64,000 bases of DNA from Nitrospira sp. (GTDB lineage: Bacteria > Nitrospirota > Nitrospiria > Nitrospirales > Nitrospiraceae). This document shows, piece after piece, positions 33,026 through 39,952 of the stretch. The position numbers and the translations under genes are program-made. The stretch covers positions 62,001-126,000 of the forward strand of contig JBAOHZ010000009.1 of the NCBI GenBank assembly GCA_037045225.1. The letters are read 5' to 3'. The notes beneath the pieces were generated by a model. The model searched no databases and had not been told where the DNA came from. It was given only the letters and a program-made list of their open reading frames with translations. Every line of letters begins with the position of its first letter. Position 1 is the stretch's first letter.

Positions 33026-34447
33026 TTATGCGGCCTGAGGAGGACTCTGTTGCTTGCGGCGTTGGCCTAGGATATCGAGGGCGGCCACGCGATACCCTTC
33101 GGCAAACGTGGGAAAGCTGAAGATGGAGTCGATAAACCGATCAATCGTCGCCCCGTCCTGCAGGGCCATCTGGCCGATGTGAATTAATTCGGTCGCATTC
33201 TCGCCGACGATCTGTACCCCGAGCAATCGCTCGCCGGAGGGATCGGCAATGAGCTTTAACAGTCCATTGCAGGCTCCCGTGATCTGCCCCTTGGCAATTT
33301 CTGTGAACCGCGCGCGCCCGACCAGCGGGCCGCGGTAACGGGCAGCGGCCTGTTCCTCATCAAGTCCGATCGACGCGATCTCGGGAATGGTATAGATCCC
33401 GACGGGAACCTGGTTCAGGGAGTCCCCGATGGGAATTCCCAGTGCGTGACTGACGGCTCGGCGACCGTCTTCCATCGCTTGTGAGGCCAGGGCCGGAGGG
33501 CGGCCTAACATGTCACCGGCCGCGAAAATGTGAGGGAGCTCGGTTTGCCCATATTCGTTCACGGGAATGCGGCCCTTTTCATCCAACGTCAACCCTGCCG
33601 CTTGGAGATTCAATTCCTCGACGTTCGGTTGCCGCCCCAAGGCGACCAACATTTTTTCGCTCTTCACCGCCATGCCGTTTTCCAACCTGGCAATGACAGC
33701 GGAGACTCCATCCCACGCCACCTCTATGACGGTATGGCCGACGTAAAACCGACCGCCCTGCTGCTCGATGCTGCGTTGAAATACGTCGACGATTTCCTTA
33801 TCCATGAAGGGGAGTGGACGCGAGGCCTTGTCGATGAGGGTGACTTCCACCCCGAGCAACGCGAAGGTCGCGGCATATTCGCAGGCGATCACGCCTCCCC
33901 CGACGACCGTCAACGAGCGGGGCAAATAGATCATCGACAAGATCGAATCGCTGTCCAAGACATGTTCATGGTCGACAGGGATTTCAGGAATCGAACGCGG
34001 CCGGGATCCGGTCGCCAGGACAATCGTATCGGCTTGGAGCCCCTGCCTGGCGCCATCGATCGCCTCCAATTCAATCTCGTGCGGCGAGAGAAATCGGGCG
34101 CGCCCGTGCCGATAGGTGACGCCGTTACGCGCAAGTTGATCGGCCATGTAACATTCGTGCGCCTTGACCACTTCATCCAAACGATGCAGCAACACGGACA
34201 TAGGCACATCAGACCGCAGCCGTCCCTCGAACACTTCGCTCGACCGTTTGAGTCGCTCGAACTGTAAGGCCGTCTCGCGCAGGGTCTTACTGGGAATCGT
34301 CCCCCGGTACACACAGTTGCCGCCGATGCCCTGTTCCTGTTCGATCAGGACGACTTTCTTGCCGGCTTTGGCGCCTTGGATGGCCGCCTTCTGCCCGGCA
34401 GGACCGCTGCCCACCACCACGATGTCATACGCGTTGGAACCGATCAC
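33026..34447 (-). CDS. sthA: Soluble pyridine nucleotide transhydrogenase
   Basis: A 473-residue flavoprotein disulfide-reductase family member. It has the FAD motif VVGSGPAGQKAA (residues 11-22), GIGGNCVYRGTIPSKTLRE with a single cysteine near 44 in place of a redox pair, the NAD motif VVGGGVIACEYA near 182, and HIFAAGDMLGRPP near 306. The one-cysteine pattern matches SthA/UdhA, which moves hydride between NAD(H) and NADP(H) in the cytosol. Its start overlaps the HDOD gene's stop by four bases, so the two are coupled. Confidence 0.9.
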   Translation of the reverse strand: MIGSNAYDIVVVGSGPAGQKAAIQGAKAGKKVVLIEQEQGIGGNCVYRGTIPSKTLRETALQFERLKRSSEVFEGRLRSDVPMSVLLHRLDEVVKAHECYMADQLARNGVTYRHGRARFLSPHEIELEAIDGARQGLQADTIVLATGSRPRSIPEIPVDHEHVLDSDSILSMIYLPRSLTVVGGGVIACEYAATFALLGVEVTLIDKASRPLPFMDKEIVDVFQRSIEQQGGRFYVGHTVIEVAWDGVSAVIARLENGMAVKSEKMLVALGRQPNVEELNLQAAGLTLDEKGRIPVNEYGQTELPHIFAAGDMLGRPPALASQAMEDGRRAVSHALGIPIGDSLNQVPVGIYTIPEIASIGLDEEQAAARYRGPLVGRARFTEIAKGQITGACNGLLKLIADPSGERLLGVQIVGENATELIHIGQMALQDGATIDRFIDSIFSFPTFAEGYRVAALDILGQRRKQQSPPQAA

Positions 34448-35319
34448 AATGGCATCGCCTCCACAACAACCTGCACCTTTTCCTTCAAAGCCAGAAGCAT
34501 ATCGATATCTTTTGGATACAAATTGAGATCGGCAAAGACCGCATGCTCCCGCACCGTCGCTTCATCGAATCCCTCCGGATCGAGAAAATGCGTGGCCAAC
34601 CGACCGGCGAGACAGGTCGTCATGCACTCTTGTTTGGCCGTTTTTGCATACTGGTAATCGTTGTGAAAGCCGATCGACTCCACCACCGGGGGCGGGAGGC
34701 CCCAATCTTCGGCTACGAGCAACCCCACCTGGATGTAATAGCCCTCGAGGAGTTGATGGAGCCATTCTTTCGTCAAGGTACAATTTTGTTCCTTGGCCAG
34801 CGCCACCAACGTCTGCAGCACGACTGGTTTGCCGATCCCGTGCAAGAGGCCGCAAAGATAGGCACTTTCGACGTTGAACCGGCGCGTGCGCGCAATTTCC
34901 TTGGCATAGGCGCCACTGGCCAATGAATACTGCCAGAGACGCTTGACTTCATCATCCCATCCCGGCACCTTAAATGCGCTCCCCTTGATGGAAGCGGAAA
35001 ATGCCAGTTCCGACATGAGGTTCATGCCCAGCATGGAGACGGCATGTTGTAGGGACACCACCGGGTTACGTGTCATGTAGGCTGGGGAATTGGCAATTCG
35101 AATGACATGGGCCGCCAACGCCTGGTCCTGATGAATGAGGGCCGCCAGTTTCGCTGCCTCCGCATTCGGATCATAGACCATCGCCAGAATCCTAGAGGCG
35201 ACTTGAGGGAGCAGAGGGAGCTCGATCGCGCCCTTCTGGATACGCTCAATGAGAAGTTGTTCCAATGGCCCTGTTGAAGCCGGGGTCGCGTCCGTGGTTC
35301 TAGCTGGTTCAGCGCTCAT
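34444..35319 (-). CDS. HDOD-domain signalling protein
   Basis: A 291-residue protein built on one HDOD domain: ELPLLPQVASRILAMVYDPN, then LIHQDQALAAHVIRIANSPA, then VSLQHAVSMLGMNLM and LCGLLHGIGKPVV. HDOD is the HD-related output domain without the phosphodiesterase metal site; here HGIG stands in place of H-D. Such proteins act in signalling and stress control. An ATG at 35340 is also in frame. Its stop overlaps the sthA start, suggesting a redox or growth-state link. Confidence 0.87.
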   Translation of the reverse strand: MSAEPARTTDATPASTGPLEQLLIERIQKGAIELPLLPQVASRILAMVYDPNAEAAKLAALIHQDQALAAHVIRIANSPAYMTRNPVVSLQHAVSMLGMNLMSELAFSASIKGSAFKVPGWDDEVKRLWQYSLASGAYAKEIARTRRFNVESAYLCGLLHGIGKPVVLQTLVALAKEQNCTLTKEWLHQLLEGYYIQVGLLVAEDWGLPPPVVESIGFHNDYQYAKTAKQECMTTCLAGRLATHFLDPEGFDEATVREHAVFADLNLYPKDIDMLLALKEKVQVVVEAMPL

Positions 35320-35505
35320 AGGCCTCACACCACAGCTCAAGGTTTCGGGTTCTTCTGCGTTCTAGAGCCTTTTCGGTTCGTTTTGCCAAAAACCTTAACC
35401 CTGCGAAATCCAAGGATGGACACAGAACATGCGGCAGAGTGAATATCATAGGCCTACATACATCGGACGGCTCATGCGCCTCAGAAATCACGAAGGAGTC
35501 TCCTC

Positions 35506-35949
35506 ATGATCGTTGGAAAAACACTGGCTCTGTTGAGTCTGCTCGTCGGCTGCCTCACGGTTTCGGTCTGGGCAGCGCCACCCGACCAACCACCCTCTTC
35601 GACGGCCGACAAGGTCATCCGGGATACCAAGGAGGCGGTCGAATCCACGAAACAGTATACGCGCGAGCAAAAAGACAGCTTCTTGCAGGCGGTGCAAGCC
35701 GAGCTGGGCGACCTCCAGATCAAGATGACGGAACTGCAGAAGAAGACCAGCGTCGCATCGGCGGAAGCCAGGACCGAACTGCAGAAGGCGATTCAGGACC
35801 TTGAGCACCGCAAGAACGAGGCCCGGAAACGGTTTGATGAGTTGAATGCTTCGACCAGTTCAGCCTGGAGTAAGATGAAAGACGGCTTGAACGAATCCCT
35901 TGAAGACCTCAAGAAAAGCTATCGCGAGACGCTCTCCAAACTGCCGTAG
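35506..35949 (+). CDS. Secreted coiled-coil protein
   Basis: A 147-residue exported protein with signal peptide residues 1-23 (LALLSLLVGCLTVSVWA). The mature part is a charged coiled coil from about 35 to 145, with heptad-like runs KVIRDTKEAVESTKQYTREQ, QIKMTELQKKTSVASAEART and LEHRKNEARKRFDEL. It resembles periplasmic helical stress proteins. The cysteine at residue 16 lies within the signal and is not a clear lipobox. GGAGTC upstream serves as ribosome site. Function is unknown. Confidence 0.75.
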   Translation: MIVGKTLALLSLLVGCLTVSVWAAPPDQPPSSTADKVIRDTKEAVESTKQYTREQKDSFLQAVQAELGDLQIKMTELQKKTSVASAEARTELQKAIQDLEHRKNEARKRFDELNASTSSAWSKMKDGLNESLEDLKKSYRETLSKLP

Positions 35950-36122
35950 TCGAGCCCCATGGCTCACCCCGGTCAGAGGATCATCCAGATGCAACCTCAC
36001 CCTTCTTCCCTCAATTACCATGCCAAGGCATCTGCCACAGGAGCTTCATCTCGGCCTGTTCACCGAGGGGTGAAATACGCTATGGTGAGACGAGCGGATC
36101 AGACGAACAGGCGACCAATTCC

Positions 36123-37046
36123 ATGCCATTGAAATTTGCTCTCTATCCCGGCTGTGCCGCAAAAGGCGCCACACCTGAACTCTACCAATCCACGATGGCC
36201 ATCGTCGGCCGCTTGGGTATCGAGGTCGTGGAACTGGCCGCGTCCTCCTGTTGCGGTGCCGGCGTGATCGGGGAGGCCGATCCGGATCTCGCCCTCGCGC
36301 TCAATGCCCGAACCTTTGCCCAGGCAGAGCGGCTCGGACTGGACGTGATGACCATTTGCGGCACCTGTCAGGGAGTGATGAGCGCAGCCAACCGGCGCCT
36401 GAAGAACGAACCGGCCACCCTCCAGCGAATCAATAAGATCCTCGCGCAAGACGGCATCAACTACGGCGGCAGCATCCAGGTGAAACACCTGCTCTGGATT
36501 GCGGTGCGGGATCTCGGACTGACTCGAGTGGCCGACACCGTTCACTCTCCCTTTCGTGACTTCCGTATCGCCCCCTTCTATGGTTGTTACATGCTACGAC
36601 CGTCCTGGGAATTGGGATTCGACGATCCGGAAAACCCCAGTTCGCTGGAAAAAATCATTCGCGCCGTCGGCGGAGAACCGGTCGCCTACGCCGGACGAAC
36701 CAAGTGTTGCGGTTTTCCGATCATTTTGGAGAAAGAAGCCATCGCGGTCGCCATGGCGGGAACCAATATGAAAGACGCGAAGGAGCACGGCGCAGACTTT
36801 ATGGTGACACCCTGTCCGCTCTGTCACATGAGCCTAGACATCTATCAGGAACGAGCAGGGCGGGCCGTGAAGGCCGCGCTGAATCTCCCCATTCTCCATC
36901 TCCCGCAACTACTCGGCCTCGCGATGGGCCTCCCCGCATCGGACTTGGGTCTTTCGCGTCACCTGATTTCCGTCGACCCGATTATCACGCGCCTGCACAG
37001 GCCTGACACCGTTTCTTCATCCTTACCCGCGGAGCCCACGACATGA
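36123..37046 (+). CDS. HdrB/SdhE-like CCG-domain protein
   Basis: A 307-residue cytosolic protein with two cysteine-rich CCG domains. The first is YPGC (residue 9), SSCCGAG near 42 and CGTCQ near 78. The second is YGCY near 158, TKCCGFP near 197 and CPLCH near 236. It belongs to the heterodisulfide reductase B type that binds non-cubane [4Fe-4S] clusters. In E-type succinate or methylmenaquinol-fumarate enzymes such a subunit joins A and B subunits. The SdhB-like protein at 24728 is a possible partner, though 11 kb away. The end overlaps the cupin start by four bases. Confidence 0.86.
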   Translation: MPLKFALYPGCAAKGATPELYQSTMAIVGRLGIEVVELAASSCCGAGVIGEADPDLALALNARTFAQAERLGLDVMTICGTCQGVMSAANRRLKNEPATLQRINKILAQDGINYGGSIQVKHLLWIAVRDLGLTRVADTVHSPFRDFRIAPFYGCYMLRPSWELGFDDPENPSSLEKIIRAVGGEPVAYAGRTKCCGFPIILEKEAIAVAMAGTNMKDAKEHGADFMVTPCPLCHMSLDIYQERAGRAVKAALNLPILHLPQLLGLAMGLPASDLGLSRHLISVDPIITRLHRPDTVSSSLPAEPTT

Positions 37047-37363
37047 AAGTGATCACGCTCTCAGACTATCAGCAGTTCAGTGCCGAGAAAATGAAGAAGA
37101 ATAACCTCTTCCAAACACCCCGTTTTTTTTGTGATATCTATTGTTTCGAGCCGGGCCAGGAACAGAAGGGCCACATTCACGGTGAGCAGGACAAGATTTA
37201 CATCGTACTGGAAGGAGAAGGCACCTTTCAGGTCGGCTCAGAGAAGCAAGTACTCGGCTCGGGGCAGGGTACCATGGCGCCGGCGGGTGACGAACACGGG
37301 GTGCAGAATCATACGCAGCAGCAGCTGAAAGTGCTGGTGTTTGTCGCGCCGGGTTTGTCGTAA
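37043..37363 (+). CDS. Small cupin-domain protein
   Basis: A 106-residue single cupin barrel. Motif 1 reads GQEQKGHIHGEQDKIYIVLE with H-x-H and a glutamate/aspartate for metal binding; motif 2 reads GTMAPAGDEHGVQN with the last histidine. It is translationally coupled (ATGA) to the HdrB-like gene. Its substrate is unknown; small cupins bind metals, organic acids or act as sensors. Confidence 0.87.
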   Translation: MKVITLSDYQQFSAEKMKKNNLFQTPRFFCDIYCFEPGQEQKGHIHGEQDKIYIVLEGEGTFQVGSEKQVLGSGQGTMAPAGDEHGVQNHTQQQLKVLVFVAPGLS

Positions 37364-37419
37364 CATTCCACCATCCTCATTCGTCACTCCACGCGCATCC
37401 GCTCATACCAAATGACCGC

Positions 37420-37611
37420 TCACTTTCGCGGACTCAGCGGCTTGTGCTTCGGAAAATCAAGAATGTCGATGAAGTTATTCCAGCGGGGATTGAAAAACAG
37501 CAAAGGTTGGTCGGTCCGGAACTCCTGGGTATGGATGCTGAAGAAAAGGTCGAACCGTTGCAAGCATCCGTTACGGGTGTGGCGGGGAAGGGGCTGCGGA
37601 GATGCAGGACT
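37420..37611 (-). pseudogene. Possible degraded coding segment
   Basis: On the minus strand a frame ending at 37420 reads LQRFDLFFSIHTQEFRTDQP followed by LLFFNPRWNNFIDILDFPKH and KPLSPRK. This looks like real protein. It has no start codon with a ribosome site and is closed upstream by TGA at 37612-37614. In another frame just upstream GFDHEVLHLRSPFPATP also looks coding. A frameshift near 37570-37580 would join them. It partly overlaps the end of the HMA-like gene. The family is unrecognised. Confidence 0.3.
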
Positions 37612-37915
37612 TCATGATCGAAACCGAGCACTGCCGGCTCGACGCCACACCGTGCGCCGCCGTCGCGAGGGATTCCGGCGTCACTCCAGGCTGAACGACA
37701 TCCACCAGTGCATGGTCCGGCACGCTTTCGACATCAACATGATTAACGCCGGGAATCCGGACCAAGGCCGCGACGATGGACGGGCGTTGCGAGACACAGT
37801 CTGGTCCTGACAAGGAAAGGGCCACGCGCTCCTGCGAGGTTTCGGCAACGACTGGGCTCAGTAAGCCGCCGAGGATCAGGGAGTTGCACGCCAGTCTCGT
37901 TACCGAAAAGCGCAT
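37571..37915 (-). CDS. Exported HMA-like protein without CxxC
   Basis: A 114-residue protein. Residues 1-25 are a signal peptide (SLILGGLLSPVVA). Residues about 30-95 fit the heavy-metal-associated ferredoxin-like fold (VALSLSGPDCVSQRPSIVAA, then IPGVNHVDVES), but the metal motif G-M-x-C-x-x-C is reduced to a single cysteine (GPDC). GGGAGG precedes the ATG at 37915. It lies downstream of nirK on the same strand, so a role with copper is conceivable. The last residues may be affected by a frameshift. Confidence 0.58.
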   Translation of the reverse strand: MRFSVTRLACNSLILGGLLSPVVAETSQERVALSLSGPDCVSQRPSIVAALVRIPGVNHVDVESVPDHALVDVVQPGVTPESLATAAHGVASSRQCSVSIMKSCISAAPSPPHP

Positions 37916-37975
37916 AAGTACCTCCCAATAACCACACACCGGGTACAAATTCATTGTTCACGATTACCGGTCCCT

Positions 37976-38008
37976 GAGCCCAGCCGCCCGTGAGGGCCGG
38001 CTGGGCTC
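37976..38008 (-). terminator. Strong hairpin downstream of nirK
   Basis: Arms GAGCCCAGCCG (37976-37986) and CGGCTGGGCTC (37998-38008) pair perfectly over 11 bases. The loop adds a CCC/GGG pairing. It begins 20 bases past the nirK stop. No T-run follows on the minus strand, but the stem is very stable, so it probably ends or stabilises the nirK transcript. Confidence 0.6.
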
Positions 38009-38028
38009 GTTCACAAACACCACTCGTC

Positions 38029-39000
38029 TTACTTCGCTGGCAACTCCCACGGCACCATCGGCATCAACGGCGCCGGCTTGGCATCTGGACCTGCCAGCAA
38101 CACCGCGATCGCCCCCCGCAAGGCCCCTGTGAGTGAATGGGTCACCAGCGGATAGGCTCCGGCAGATTCCACCACCACATCGAAGGTGGCCGCGCTACCC
38201 GGTCCCACCACGTAGGTTTGGACGCCCTTCAGATTATTGGCAGGGTTGCCGCTCTCATACACGTTGTCCCAAATCTCGCCGATCGGGTGAAACGAAGAAA
38301 ACTCGTTCGGGCCCGCATTGACGAAATAAATCCGCACCCGCTCTCCTGGCTTGGCATCGAGTTTTCCCCCGCCGGTCACGAAGGGGTGATATTTGAAAAT
38401 GCCGCCGTTGAACATCATGCCGTCATACTTGCGATCGAACATCGCTTGCACATCGTTTGGATTCTTGAAGAACTCAGACTGCACCAACACGTACTCGCGA
38501 TCCGCCTTCGGCCACACTTTGGCATCCTTCGGATCCACAATGATCGCACCGAACATCCCGCGCGCAACGTGCTGGATCATGGGCGGTGCGCCGCAGTGAT
38601 AGAAAAATACCCCCGGCTTCTTAGCCGTGAAGGTGAAGCTGATGCTCTCGCCGGTGTTGACGGCCCGATAGTTTTTCAAGAAATCGACTTCAGCCGCGTG
38701 GAAATCCATCGCGTGCGGATTCTTGTTGGTGCTGGGGTTCGTCAACGTAAAATTGACGGTATCACCTTCCGTCACCCGCACCACGGGACCTGGAAACTGC
38801 CCATTAAACGTCCAGGCGGCATACTTTTCCCCGCCGCCGTCGATGACGATATCCGTCTCCACCGCCGTCATCTGAATATCGTGGGTCTTGGCCTCGACGG
38901 GCATGGCCATACTGGCCACCATCCCCAGCGTCAGTCCCAACAGCGCCGCCACCTTGCACCGGTCGCGCCCGTGATTGTTACCCCGTGCCTGTTCGTGCAT
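38029..39000 (-). CDS. nirK: Copper-containing nitrite reductase
   Basis: A 323-residue two-cupredoxin NirK, reducing nitrite to nitric oxide in the periplasm. A signal peptide covers residues 1-37. Type 1 copper ligands: H96 (PHAMDFH), C136 and H144 (FFYHCGAPPMIQH), M149 (GMFG). Type 2 ligands: H101, H135 and H288 (VTHSLTGALRG). The proposed catalytic D99 and H238 (SSFHPIGEIWD) are present, so it looks functional. The loop YHCGAPPMIQHVARGM is two residues shorter than in Alcaligenes-type enzymes as I recall them. AGGAGG precedes the ATG. A Crp/Fnr gene lies upstream. Confidence 0.92.
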   Translation of the reverse strand: MHEQARGNNHGRDRCKVAALLGLTLGMVASMAMPVEAKTHDIQMTAVETDIVIDGGGEKYAAWTFNGQFPGPVVRVTEGDTVNFTLTNPSTNKNPHAMDFHAAEVDFLKNYRAVNTGESISFTFTAKKPGVFFYHCGAPPMIQHVARGMFGAIIVDPKDAKVWPKADREYVLVQSEFFKNPNDVQAMFDRKYDGMMFNGGIFKYHPFVTGGGKLDAKPGERVRIYFVNAGPNEFSSFHPIGEIWDNVYESGNPANNLKGVQTYVVGPGSAATFDVVVESAGAYPLVTHSLTGALRGAIAVLLAGPDAKPAPLMPMVPWELPAK

Positions 39001-39062
39001 TCATGCCTCCTGTAATTCGATTGATTCTCTCTGCGCCTGAAAGCTCATTTGCCCCCAGATCG

Positions 39063-39081
39063 ACATTCCAGCAAGGAATGT
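39063..39081 (-). promoter_or_regulatory. Inverted repeat in the nirK leader
   Basis: ACATTCC (39063-39069) and GGAATGT (39075-39081) form a perfect seven-base dyad with a five-base spacer, 63-81 bases before the nirK ATG. It lies downstream of the inferred transcription start, so it may be an mRNA hairpin or a second repressor site. No known operator consensus was matched. Confidence 0.35.
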
Positions 39082-39096
39082 TGCGCATCTGCCTAC

Positions 39097-39143
39097 ACCA
39101 TACGCAGGCCGAAGGCAAGAAAACATGACAAATGTCATGTTTT
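39097..39143 (-). promoter_or_regulatory. Candidate Crp/Fnr-dependent nirK promoter
   Basis: The dyad AAAACATGACA-AA-TGTCATGTTTT (39120-39143) is perfect over 11 bases per arm. On the minus strand TATGGT at 39102-39097 is a fair -10 box. It implies a start near 39090 and places the dyad centre at about -41.5, the class II position used by Crp/Fnr activators. The gene for such a regulator is immediately upstream. The dyad could alternatively be an AT-rich terminator of the regulator gene. Confidence 0.6.
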
Positions 39144-39172
39144 TAAAGATACACGCCCTGTCGTGAAAGAAA

Positions 39173-39952
39173 TTACGTGGAAGCGAGGAGCTTGAGCTTC
39201 AGGAGATCACGAATAACGAGGCGGGCGGCCGTTCCGGATACCAGGCGATCCTTCTTGAAGCGCGCCATGATTCGGATGGCGGTTTCAGTGGTCACGCCTA
39301 CCATATTCGCCATATCCTGACGAGTAAGACGAACGGACACTCGAATTCCGTTCGGTTCCTTGATGCCGCTTCGTTCAGCCAGGTTTACCAGCAGAGCCGC
39401 CAGGCGCTGGTCGGCTCGATCCAGTGCGAGGACCTTCGCTTTTTCCTGCGCTTCATTGAGACGGTTGCCGAGGTATCGGATCACTTCCATCGCGGCATCG
39501 GGATTCGCGCGCAACATCTTGAAGTACGCATCCTTTTTCATCCGCAACACGCTGACATCCCCCATGGGCTGGGCCGTGCCCGGATGGGAAGCGCCGTTGA
39601 AGGCCGAGGCATCGCAACAAAACAGGTCGCCGGGCATGAGCACTTTCAAGGTGCACTCCTTCCCGTCGAGCGACGATTTGACGCACTTGACCGACCCTTC
39701 CTTGACGATATGGAAGTACTCCGTGGGATCACCCTCACGAAAGATATACTGTCCCTTGCCGTAACGGGTTTCCGTCATTTCGCCCAGGACCTTCTGGCGA
39801 TCCTGGGCGCTGAGGATCTGGAGGAGAGGAATCTGATTCAGCCCAACCGGAACATCGGAACCGGATTGTTCAGCGGGAGGCTGTTTTGGCGATTTCTTTG
39901 GCAGCTTCGACAATCGAGCGTACTCCAATTCCGAAATGATCGACGAGCTCAT
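39173..39952 (-). CDS. Crp/Fnr-family transcriptional regulator
   Basis: A 259-residue regulator. The cyclic-nucleotide-like domain (about residues 40-160) has KGQYIFREGDPTEYFHIVKE and VLMPGDLFCCDAS. The winged helix (about 180-255) has RLTRQDMANMVGVTTETAIR as helix-turn-helix. It has no N-terminal Fnr cysteine cluster, though a C-C pair sits in the effector domain (DLFCCDA). The ATG at 39952 lies 83 bases inside the transketolase gene on the same strand; no later start fits. It probably controls nirK. Confidence 0.87.
   Translation of the reverse strand: MSSSIISELEYARLSKLPKKSPKQPPAEQSGSDVPVGLNQIPLLQILSAQDRQKVLGEMTETRYGKGQYIFREGDPTEYFHIVKEGSVKCVKSSLDGKECTLKVLMPGDLFCCDASAFNGASHPGTAQPMGDVSVLRMKKDAYFKMLRANPDAAMEVIRYLGNRLNEAQEKAKVLALDRADQRLAALLVNLAERSGIKEPNGIRVSVRLTRQDMANMVGVTTETAIRIMARFKKDRLVSGTAARLVIRDLLKLKLLAST

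Noticed and set aside
39120..39143. AT-rich dyad as an intrinsic terminator of the Crp/Fnr gene
   Set aside because: The stem is A/T-rich with little stability, and its placement at -41.5 of a -10 box fits an operator better; not fully excluded.
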